Shown here: positions 18,117 through 24,978 of the stretch, piece after piece
How the letters are laid out: every line of letters begins with the position of its first letter
Position numbering within the stretch: the first letter of the stretch is position 1
NCBI GenBank assembly: GCA_027006175.1
Contig: JALTKS010000074.1
Coordinates: forward strand, 1 to 53,720
Source: Gammaproteobacteria bacterium
GTDB taxonomy: Bacteria; Pseudomonadota; Gammaproteobacteria; AKS1
Direction of reading: 5' to 3'
DNA length: 53,720 nucleotides
Translations under genes and position numbers: made by a program
The notes under the pieces: model-generated
The model's database searches: none
The model's input: only the letters and a program-made list of their open reading frames with translations
What the model was told of the DNA's origin: nothing

Positions 18117-18889
18117 TAAACTTCCTGATGCCTTTTAATACGCTGAAAATTTCGTCTTGCCAGTCTGCGCCAGCATTGTCGCCAATCTTGCATATTAGAT
18201 TGTTTGTGTTTTTCTTCACCAAAATAGGCTTTCATAAAACGACAACGGTCACTCAAACTCCATGCATAGCTGTGACGATTCAAGGTATCTAAATCACGAA
18301 AAATAGCACTGCTTCTACGTAATCGCTTACGTGCTTTTTCCAGATCGATCAGTCTGACATCAAAACCCGCTTCACTGCCCCGCACGAATAAATGCTTTGG
18401 ATATAGGCAATTATGCACAAGCTTATGCTTATGCAACTGTTTAATGACCACGGCTATTTGTTGAATTAATGCGATACGCTGAGAAATACTTAACGCTGCA
18501 GGCTGGATGTTTTCTAAAGGTTGGTAGCCTTCTAATGATTCAGTAACAAGAATCGCTCGTAAAGAACCGTTTATATTTCGTTGTGCAAAATAAACTGGCG
18601 TTAATGCAGGAACATGTGCTTTTTTTAAGGCAAGAATATTTTCCATTTCCCGCGTGAATGTCGGTATGCCGCGAAAGGGATGCGTTAATGTACGTATAAC
18701 GTGATTTTCCTGACGCTTTAGGAACACCACCCGATTGCCGAGCTCAACCCGACTAACCCCGCTCCAACCACCGCGACGTTGATTGGGTGGCTCAAACCAT
18801 TCTGCTTTTTTATCCCACCAATCATCAAAACTCTGCAAGTTATTTTCCTGCAGTGTTTGTTGCCATTCTTCCGCAATATAATCTTGCAT
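18116..18889 (-). CDS. InaA-type lipopolysaccharide kinase-like protein with atypical catalytic loop
   Basis: A 257-residue kinase-fold protein with candidate ATP lysine Lys58 (VVFLKRQ) and a DFG-equivalent Asp182 in RLIDLEKARKRLRRS. The catalytic loop reads VHNCLYPKHLFV (His159, Cys161), so the usual HxD aspartate is a cysteine. As I recall, InaA/WapP/WapQ-type proteins share an H-x-C-LYPKH loop, so this may be a subfamily hallmark rather than a defect. In Pseudomonas, WapP and WapQ genes in this position are assigned to phosphorylation of core heptose II. It lies 9 bp after a methyltransferase gene and overlaps the tandem kinase gene. Confidence 0.78.
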   Translation of the reverse strand: MQDYIAEEWQQTLQENNLQSFDDWWDKKAEWFEPPNQRRGGWSGVSRVELGNRVVFLKRQENHVIRTLTHPFRGIPTFTREMENILALKKAHVPALTPVYFAQRNINGSLRAILVTESLEGYQPLENIQPAALSISQRIALIQQIAVVIKQLHKHKLVHNCLYPKHLFVRGSEAGFDVRLIDLEKARKRLRRSSAIFRDLDTLNRHSYAWSLSDRCRFMKAYFGEEKHKQSNMQDWRQCWRRLARRNFQRIKRHQEV

Positions 18890-18898
18890 TAAATCGAT

Positions 18899-19582
18899 TT
18901 AGGTTTTCTTTGACAATACATAGAGTCGCCACATCGCATAGTTCTTAAGAAAATCAACGTGACCTGTTATTTCAAAACCTGCTTCGCGTACTTCTGCTTC
19001 AAAGCTGGCTTGTGGCTGTACAAAACGATTCTGGTATTTTTTATGGCTACGACGTTTTTCCAGCGCGGCGCGTTTACGTGCTTTATAGTTACCATCAACC
19101 CATAAGGAAATAATCACACTGTCTTTCGTGACACGATGAAATTCTTTTAGCATTTTCATACGGTCATCACGTTCGCCGATATGATGCATTAAACGCATAC
19201 TGAAAATACAATCTACAAAGTTATCTTCTTTAGGAATATCAAATGCCGATGCCTGGAATGTTTCAAAGCGTTTGGTTACCGTCTGAGGGCGTTCTTGCAT
19301 CGCCACATTCAGCATGCTCATGTTGTAATCGGCAGCTAATAATTTTCGATTGGGATCTTCGGCAAGTAATTCCCAAAAGCGACCTGTGCCTGACGGTAAG
19401 TCTAAAACTGATTGTGGGTTGCCTGCCATTTTTAAGGCTTTACGTGCAATCGAAATTTCGCGCCAGTTAGAAAGGTTTCGCCAGAAACCCGCATTATGTT
19501 TTCTAAAGTATTCACGTGCGTGTTCTTCCGTGTACTTTTCGGAAAATTCTAATTCGGGCACGTTCTTATCATTGTCTGTCAT
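18899..19582 (-). CDS. Class I SAM-dependent methyltransferase
   Basis: A 227-residue Methyltransf_11-type enzyme with SAM motif VLDLPSGTGRFWELLAE, acidic AADYNMSMLNVA and the post-motif CIFSMRLMHHIGERDDR. It sits 17 bp after waaP and 9 bp before the InaA-type gene, deep inside the core operon, so a core sugar or its phosphate is the probable substrate. I do not recall an equivalent at this exact spot in the Pseudomonas locus, so it may be a lineage-specific insertion. Confidence 0.75.
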   Translation of the reverse strand: MTDNDKNVPELEFSEKYTEEHAREYFRKHNAGFWRNLSNWREISIARKALKMAGNPQSVLDLPSGTGRFWELLAEDPNRKLLAADYNMSMLNVAMQERPQTVTKRFETFQASAFDIPKEDNFVDCIFSMRLMHHIGERDDRMKMLKEFHRVTKDSVIISLWVDGNYKARKRAALEKRRSHKKYQNRFVQPQASFEAEVREAGFEITGHVDFLKNYAMWRLYVLSKKT

Positions 19583-19599
19583 GTTGTTGCCTTAATCAC

Positions 19600-20472
19600 T
19601 CAATCTTTATTCGACATGGTGTGTTCAATCCAGTTCGGCAGAACCGGTTTGCTACCATGATCATGTTTGTAAGTTCTCAATACTCGTTTGATGACATCCT
19701 GCCAAAAGTCCTGCTTTGCTTGCAGTGCCTGCCGCCATGGCTGACCGGTATAGCCTTCTATAAAGCGTAGTATATCGCCTCTGGTCAATGAGAGCTCGCG
19801 GCTATCATAAAGTGCCGAAAAAAATAGTCCAGCGATATCCTTAACAACCCAGCGGTGCGGCGCAGTGCTACGGCGCTGCACGCGGTGCAAGTCCATCAAA
19901 TACAACTGTATTTTATCGCGTTCCGGCAATCCCTGTTCTGGCACGGCAATCCGGAAATGACATAAATAAAAGTCACGGTGGTTCATACCATTGCCATGCA
20001 GCCGTTTGGCAACCCCTGCAACTTGAGCCAACACCGCGCGCTTAAGCCTCAGTGCCTGTTTTTGATCAGGATGTTGCTGCAATTTGGGTAGCCAATGTTC
20101 CAGGTCTTCGGTATTTTCGATCGCATCGGTAATAATAAAGGAACGCTGAGCGGCGGGGTTCCAGCCTTGCTTACCCCATGCGGCAAGCGGTGTCGTGGCA
20201 ATATTCACCGCAGGATCAGCAAAGGCACGAATCGCTAGCCACTCATTCTCTGCCCCTAATACCGGCATTTTAAACTGAAGTAGATTCTTAACTATCTCAC
20301 CCCAACCCACACCATAATGCGCTTTCATATAGAAATGCCGCCCATCACGCTCAAAACGAAAAATACGGCGTGATGCGACCACATGTTTTACCGTTTCACC
20401 ATCTATACGAAAGAACGCATCCAGCGACGTTTCTGGAAATAGCGACTTTAAATCTTCACGCACACCGATCAT
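19600..20472 (-). CDS. waaP: Lipopolysaccharide core heptose(I) kinase
   Basis: The 290-residue protein matches WaaP/RfaP. It has a candidate lysine in HFYMKAHYGVGWGEI (Lys50) and the diagnostic catalytic loop MNHRDFYLCHFRI (Asp167), followed by LYLMDLHRVQ (Asp194). WaaP phosphorylates O-4 of heptose I in the inner core in the cytoplasm. This stabilises the outer membrane through divalent cations, and it is essential in Pseudomonas. Its start overlaps the waaG stop by four bases, the usual waaG-waaP arrangement. Confidence 0.93.
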   Translation of the reverse strand: MIGVREDLKSLFPETSLDAFFRIDGETVKHVVASRRIFRFERDGRHFYMKAHYGVGWGEIVKNLLQFKMPVLGAENEWLAIRAFADPAVNIATTPLAAWGKQGWNPAAQRSFIITDAIENTEDLEHWLPKLQQHPDQKQALRLKRAVLAQVAGVAKRLHGNGMNHRDFYLCHFRIAVPEQGLPERDKIQLYLMDLHRVQRRSTAPHRWVVKDIAGLFFSALYDSRELSLTRGDILRFIEGYTGQPWRQALQAKQDFWQDVIKRVLRTYKHDHGSKPVLPNWIEHTMSNKD

Positions 20473-21626
20473 GCCATTGCCTGCCTGTTTTTTTCTGCGC
20501 GAGCAATAATAACATCTGCCGCACGTTCAATCAGACTGTATAAATCCGTCTTATCGCAATATGCCGGCCCTTTACCTTTAAATGTATCAAGCACTGCATC
20601 ATTGAGCATATCTGACAACAAACTATTAAATGTTGATTGTTCAAATGGCTCAGGGCAAATCTTACCTGCCTGACTATCAACAACATGAAAAGCGAAACCA
20701 CATACACCCGTCGCCAGTATTGGTAAATCGCACAACATAGCTTCAATCAGGATCGTACCGGTGTTTTCTGTATAAGGCGGATGCACAAGTAAATCCGCGG
20801 CATGATAGAAACGTACCAAATCTTCACGCGCACCGGTGAACACAATGCGATCGGTAATATTTAGACGTTCTGCCTGCTTCTGATAAGGTGCTTGTTTATC
20901 TCCCCCTACGATCACCAACTTTATGTTAGCCGCCTGTTCAGGCGATAAACTTGCCACTGCATCGAGGGCACGATCAAGCCCTTTGGTTTGGAAACGTGCG
21001 CCCACCAATAGCAACATCTTTTCATTTTTAGCGATGCCTAATTCTGCACGAAGCTTGGCAATATCCTCATCACTCGGTGATTGTTCAAATCGCGCGCGAT
21101 TTATTCCGGGTGGCAATAAATGAAACCGCTCGGGTTCTGTGTCGTAATACTTCATAAATTGCTGCTTTTCATTGTGCGCAATTAACATCAATTCTGTTTT
21201 TAAGCCCTTTGCAAACACCGCTGCTTCCTGACGACGAAAACCTAAATAACGCGGAGTAAAGCGATACCACCAGGGTCGACTGCTTGCGACCCGCTCTGCA
21301 TAACAAGGATCACCTGCATAATAAACATCCAGCCCGGGCAGCTTGGTGAAACCGACAACACAGTCATAATGTCCATCTTCTGCTATTGCTGTAGCAAGTT
21401 TTCTGGCCAGGATATCGTTACTGCGTACATTCGTCATCGCACGCGTATCCATTTCATGCACAGTGATATTGGCAGGACGGCTGCCCTGCCAACCACCGGT
21501 AAAAATATGTACGTCATGTCCGCGTTGTGCACAGGCCTGTGCAATACGGAGCAAACTGCGTTGCATGCCACCGTATTCAAAGAACAATGACACTACAAAG
21601 GCAAGTTTGAATTGAGTATCACTCAC
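20469..21626 (-). CDS. waaG: LPS core glucosyltransferase, GT4 family
   Basis: GT-B fold enzyme with the WaaG N-terminus KLAFVVSLFFEYGGMQRSLLRIAQA and FTGGWQG. The C-terminal region carries LLLVGARFQTKGLDRALDAV, HPPYTENTGTILIEAMLCDLPILATGVCGF and the catalytic Glu pair. WaaG adds the first outer-core hexose to heptose II. The frame is open upstream to 21710, but I choose GTG at 21626. It forms a GTGA overlap with the waaC stop, removes about 28 non-homologous residues, and gives 385 residues, near the usual 370-380. It is coupled to waaC and waaP. Confidence 0.92.
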   Translation of the reverse strand: MSDTQFKLAFVVSLFFEYGGMQRSLLRIAQACAQRGHDVHIFTGGWQGSRPANITVHEMDTRAMTNVRSNDILARKLATAIAEDGHYDCVVGFTKLPGLDVYYAGDPCYAERVASSRPWWYRFTPRYLGFRRQEAAVFAKGLKTELMLIAHNEKQQFMKYYDTEPERFHLLPPGINRARFEQSPSDEDIAKLRAELGIAKNEKMLLLVGARFQTKGLDRALDAVASLSPEQAANIKLVIVGGDKQAPYQKQAERLNITDRIVFTGAREDLVRFYHAADLLVHPPYTENTGTILIEAMLCDLPILATGVCGFAFHVVDSQAGKICPEPFEQSTFNSLLSDMLNDAVLDTFKGKGPAYCDKTDLYSLIERAADVIIARAEKNRQAMA

Positions 21627-22660
21627 GACAATACCTGCACTAATCGTTCTTCTACTTCGGCGACACTGATCAATTTCATTGCTTCTGAAGAATGCACCCG
21701 CGTTCCCCATGGCACGGTTGCCGGATCTTTTTTCAATAACGTGGTGACAGCTTCATCGTATTTATCAATTGCAATTTCTCGCTGGCTATAGGGACCACTT
21801 AACCATGCCGGTGCCACTGCGTACAAACCAACGACCTTTGTACCGACTGCAACCGCCATGTGCACTGGCCCGGTATCCGGCGCTAAAACACAATCCCCGC
21901 ACTCCAGTATTGCTGCCAATTGCGATGGCGATGTTTGTGCTGATACATCGGTAACAGGAAAATCGATTTGTTGTTTTATTTGTGCAATAAGCGTTTTCTC
22001 AACCGTGTGCGGTCCACCCGTTAAGATGATCCTCACGCCACGTTGGTGCATTAGCGTAATAATTTCTGCATATCTATTCGCCGGCCAATTTCGTTCGGCT
22101 TTGCTTGCGGCGGGGTTAATCACTAACAGTTTCCCATCACCCTTTGGTAACTGCTGCTTTGCCCATTCACGATCGTCATTTTTTAAAGGCAGATTCCACT
22201 CAATCACTTTTTCTTTTATTCCAATCGCCTCTGCAAACGATAAGAAACTATCCATTAGATGCTGCCTGGCAAAAGGAATTTGTGTATTGGTGAACCAGCG
22301 TTGCCCATCGCGAGCACGGGTATCATCAAAACCCACTTTGATGGCTGCGTTAATAAAGGGGTAAATTAAATTAGTCCGAAGTGCTGCTTGCATCGCCAGC
22401 AATACATCAAACTTTGCATTTCTAAATTGCTTACGAAGTTTTAAATAATCGAGCGGGTTGCGCGGTTTATCAATAACAATAAACTCAACGCCTTCCAGCC
22501 CTTTCACCAAATCAAATGCTGGACGAGAAATAAACCAGGTGATGTGTGCCTGCGGTAATGCTTTCTGTATGGTGCGAATAACGGGTACAACCATACAGAC
22601 ATCGCCAAGCGCCGATAAACGTAAAATAGCGATACGCTTAATAGGCATCGGCATACTCAT
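21623..22660 (-). CDS. waaC: Lipopolysaccharide heptosyltransferase I (GT9)
   Basis: 345 residues of the GT9 ADP-heptose transferase family. The N-terminal motif is ILRLSALGDVCMVVPVIRTIQ. The ADP-heptose site comes late as VLAPDTGPVHMAVAVGTKVVGLYA. WaaC transfers the first L,D-heptose to Kdo. Gene order (waaF before, waaG after, each overlapping by four bases) matches Pseudomonas waaF-waaC-waaG, supporting waaC over another GT9 paralogue. The GT9 signature alone does not fix acceptor specificity. Confidence 0.87.
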   Translation of the reverse strand: MSMPMPIKRIAILRLSALGDVCMVVPVIRTIQKALPQAHITWFISRPAFDLVKGLEGVEFIVIDKPRNPLDYLKLRKQFRNAKFDVLLAMQAALRTNLIYPFINAAIKVGFDDTRARDGQRWFTNTQIPFARQHLMDSFLSFAEAIGIKEKVIEWNLPLKNDDREWAKQQLPKGDGKLLVINPAASKAERNWPANRYAEIITLMHQRGVRIILTGGPHTVEKTLIAQIKQQIDFPVTDVSAQTSPSQLAAILECGDCVLAPDTGPVHMAVAVGTKVVGLYAVAPAWLSGPYSQREIAIDKYDEAVTTLLKKDPATVPWGTRVHSSEAMKLISVAEVEERLVQVLS

Positions 22661-23688
22661 GATGCTTCCAGAATCTCTAATACTTTACTCGGCTCTAAAT
22701 TATTTAAACAATCTAAATGACCGAGTGGGCATTCACGTTTAAAACAGGGGCTACATTCCAACCCCAAGCGAAGTATGTGCGCCTGCTTATTCAGCGGTGG
22801 TGTAAAACCGGGATCAGACGAGCCATACAAAGCAATCAGTGGTCGTTCTAAACTTGCTGCGACATGCATTAAACCGGAATCATTACTCACCACAAAATCT
22901 GCCATCGACATTAAGTCTATGGCTTCCGCTAAACTGGTACGACCGGCTAAATCAACACAGCGATCTTTGGTGTGTGCATTTAACTCCGCGGTAACGGTTT
23001 GATCTTTTTGTGAACCAAACAACCAGACTTGCCCACCTTGCTCCAACCAGTAATTAGCAACTTGTGCGTAATACACGCTGGGCCAGCGCTTGGCTGCACC
23101 GTATTCTGCGCCGGGACAAAGCACCATGATACGAGCATCACTATATAAGGAATGATTTTTACAGGCATCGGCAATGCCTTTGTCTGTCACTTGTAATTTT
23201 GGAATCGGTGTTTCTGATGGTAAGTCAGTCACATTGGCGGGATAGGCATGCGCGCAAAATCGCTGCACCGTCATTGGTAAGGCTTGTTTATCCAGTTTAC
23301 GTGCGTCATTGAGTAAACCGTAACGTGCTTCACCTATGTTTCCGGTACGAACAGGTATGTTTGCGAAAAAAGGTACTAAGGCTGATTTCCAGGAATTAGG
23401 TAATACGATTGCCTGCGTGTAATGATTTTGTCGTAAATCTTTACCGAGTTCTCGCCGCTTAAAGAAACCAAACTCACCGTGCCCCAGTGTCATATCAATT
23501 GCTGCATTTACTTCGGGCATTCTTTCTAATAATGGCCGACTCCATGCCGGTGCTAATACATCAATCGAACAATCCCGGTTACGTTGTTGCAAGGTCATAA
23601 ACAGACTTTGCGCCATGACCATATCGCCGACCCATGAAGGGCCAACAACCAGGATGTTTTGTTCTGTCTGTGAGGAAGCTGCTGACAT
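22657..23688 (-). CDS. waaF: Lipopolysaccharide heptosyltransferase II (GT9)
   Basis: From ATG 23688 the product is 343 residues, beginning near NILVVGPSWVGDMVMAQSLFMTLQ, the diagnostic WaaF N-terminus. The ADP-heptose site appears as VVSNDSGLMHVAASLERPLIALYGSSDPGFTPP. The C-terminus has CSPCFKRECPLGHLDCL. WaaF adds the second heptose to heptose I. A TTG at 23718 would add ten residues, but it lies inside a hairpin and those residues do not fit the family. No Shine-Dalgarno sequence is apparent before either start. It overlaps waaC by four bases and heads the run of waa genes. Confidence 0.94.
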   Translation of the reverse strand: MSAASSQTEQNILVVGPSWVGDMVMAQSLFMTLQQRNRDCSIDVLAPAWSRPLLERMPEVNAAIDMTLGHGEFGFFKRRELGKDLRQNHYTQAIVLPNSWKSALVPFFANIPVRTGNIGEARYGLLNDARKLDKQALPMTVQRFCAHAYPANVTDLPSETPIPKLQVTDKGIADACKNHSLYSDARIMVLCPGAEYGAAKRWPSVYYAQVANYWLEQGGQVWLFGSQKDQTVTAELNAHTKDRCVDLAGRTSLAEAIDLMSMADFVVSNDSGLMHVAASLERPLIALYGSSDPGFTPPLNKQAHILRLGLECSPCFKRECPLGHLDCLNNLEPSKVLEILEAS

Positions 23689-23693
23689 AAATG

Positions 23694-23720
23694 CGTTGCT
23701 GCGTTTAATCCGCAGCAATG
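23694..23720 (-). promoter_or_regulatory. Leader hairpin directly upstream of waaF
   Basis: CGTTGCTGCG and CGCAGCAATG form a 10-bp stem (nine Watson-Crick pairs and one G-T wobble) with a 7-nt loop. It fills the gap between the zinc-finger stop and the waaF ATG, ending 5 bp before the start codon. There is no T-run, so it looks more like a translational or mRNA-processing element than a terminator. Confidence 0.45.
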
Positions 23721-23736
23721 AGCAAGACCTGAATAA

Positions 23737-23925
23737 TCAGGCGTTGTGATCTTTAAGTTTATATTCTGCACCACAGTATGGGCATTTGGCTTCGCCAGTT
23801 TCTTCAATCGCCAAATAAACACGTGGGTGTGAGTTCCATAGTTCCTGACCGGGCATGGGGCAATGTAATGGTAGATCGTCGCTACTAACCACATAGTGAG
23901 ATTGCACTTTGTTTGCTTCAGCCAT
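23737..23925 (-). CDS. Small CHCC-type zinc-finger protein
   Basis: A 62-residue protein with the zf-CHCC pattern: LHCPMPGQELWNSHPRVYL followed by AKCPYCGAEYKL. That gives Cys, His, Cys, Cys as zinc ligands. The fold is shared with mitochondrial complex I subunit NDUFS6. In proteobacteria such small genes often lie between ilvE and waaF, with no established function that I know. A strong ribosome-binding site (GGAGGAG) precedes the ATG. The first gene after the ilvE hairpin, it probably leads the core operon. Confidence 0.82.
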   Translation of the reverse strand: MAEANKVQSHYVVSSDDLPLHCPMPGQELWNSHPRVYLAIEETGEAKCPYCGAEYKLKDHNA

Positions 23926-23942
23926 GTTTTCTCCTCCAAAAT

Positions 23943-23967
23943 ACCTGTTTAGAATATCTAAACAGGT
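23943..23967 (-). terminator. Perfect hairpin between ilvE and the zinc-finger gene
   Basis: An 11-bp perfect stem (ACCTGTTTAGA / TCTAAACAGGT, 3-nt loop). On the minus strand it is followed only by ATTTT and then the GGAGGAG of the next gene, making it a weak ilvE-glnE terminator or attenuator. On the plus strand a long T-run follows, so it would stop antisense transcription efficiently. Confidence 0.6.
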
Positions 23968-23992
23968 TTTAATTTTTTTTATTTATAATTAA

Positions 23993-24931
23993 CTATACAA
24001 CACTCAACCAATCTTGATGTTCAGCGAGTCGACCATGAACATAGTCAAAATAAAGTGTCTGTAATTTTTCTGTTATTGGACCGCGACCGCCGTTACCAAT
24101 GGAACGTCCATCCAGTTCACGAATCGGCGTGACTTCTGCCGCTGTGCCGGTAAAGAAGGCTTCATCGGCACAGTAAACTTCATCACGAGTGATGCGTTTC
24201 TCACGTACTTCATAGCCACACTCGTTCGCAATTTGCATAACCGTTTCACGAGTGATGCCTTCCAGTGCTGATGTGAGTTCTGGTGTATAAATAATGCCGT
24301 TACGTACCAGGAAGAAATTCTCGCCGCTGCCTTCGGCAACAAAACCATCCACATCCAGCAACAGGGCTTCATCACAACCGCAGGCCATGGCTTCTTGCAG
24401 TGCCATCATTGAGTTCATGTAATTACCATTTGCCTTGGCTTTACACATGGTGATGTTGACGTGGTGGCGTGAGTAAGAAGAAGTACGCACTTTAATGCCG
24501 TTCTTCATATTGTCATCACCCAGATACGACCCCCATTCCCATGCGGCAATCATGACATGCGTTTTTAAATTATCGGCGCGCAAACCCATGCCTTCCGAGC
24601 CATAAAAAACCATTGGGCGGATATAAGCCGACTCTAAATTATTTTCTCTAACGGCGGCACATGTGGCTTCGTTGATTTCCGCTTTATCAAATGGCATTGG
24701 CATGTTCAAAATTTTCGCCGAACGGAATAAGCGATCCGTATGTTCTTCTAATCGGAAAATCGCGGTGCCCTGCTCCGCTTTGTATGCGCGCACACCTTCA
24801 AACACACCCATGCCGTAGTGAAATGTGTGTGTTAGTACGTGAACTTTTGCTTCGCGCCACGGTACCATCTCGCCATCCAGCCAGATAAGTCCATCACGAT
24901 CAGCCATTGTTGTTGGTGTAGTCACTGCCAT
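23993..24931 (-). CDS. ilvE: Branched-chain amino acid aminotransferase
   Basis: 312 residues, class IV PLP aminotransferase. Visible are GLIWLDGEMVPWREAKVHVLTHTFHYG, GVFEGVRAY, the lysine-containing segment MCKAKANGNYMNSMMA, and DGFVAEGSGENFF. IlvE interconverts Val, Leu, Ile and their 2-oxo acids using glutamate. It is cytosolic. It lies 47 bp downstream of glnE on the same strand and precedes the core operon, as in Pseudomonas. The linkage with LPS genes is conserved synteny rather than a biochemical link. Confidence 0.95.
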   Translation of the reverse strand: MAVTTPTTMADRDGLIWLDGEMVPWREAKVHVLTHTFHYGMGVFEGVRAYKAEQGTAIFRLEEHTDRLFRSAKILNMPMPFDKAEINEATCAAVRENNLESAYIRPMVFYGSEGMGLRADNLKTHVMIAAWEWGSYLGDDNMKNGIKVRTSSYSRHHVNITMCKAKANGNYMNSMMALQEAMACGCDEALLLDVDGFVAEGSGENFFLVRNGIIYTPELTSALEGITRETVMQIANECGYEVREKRITRDEVYCADEAFFTGTAAEVTPIRELDGRSIGNGGRGPITEKLQTLYFDYVHGRLAEHQDWLSVV

Positions 24932-24978
24932 TTTCCTGTGTTTAATATTTCAAAATTCAATTTTATACTATTTCTATA

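Noticed and set aside
21627-21710. N-terminal extension of waaG
   Set aside because: The frame is open, but the residues do not match WaaG and the stretch lies inside waaC. The GTGA overlap at 21623-21626 marks the start.
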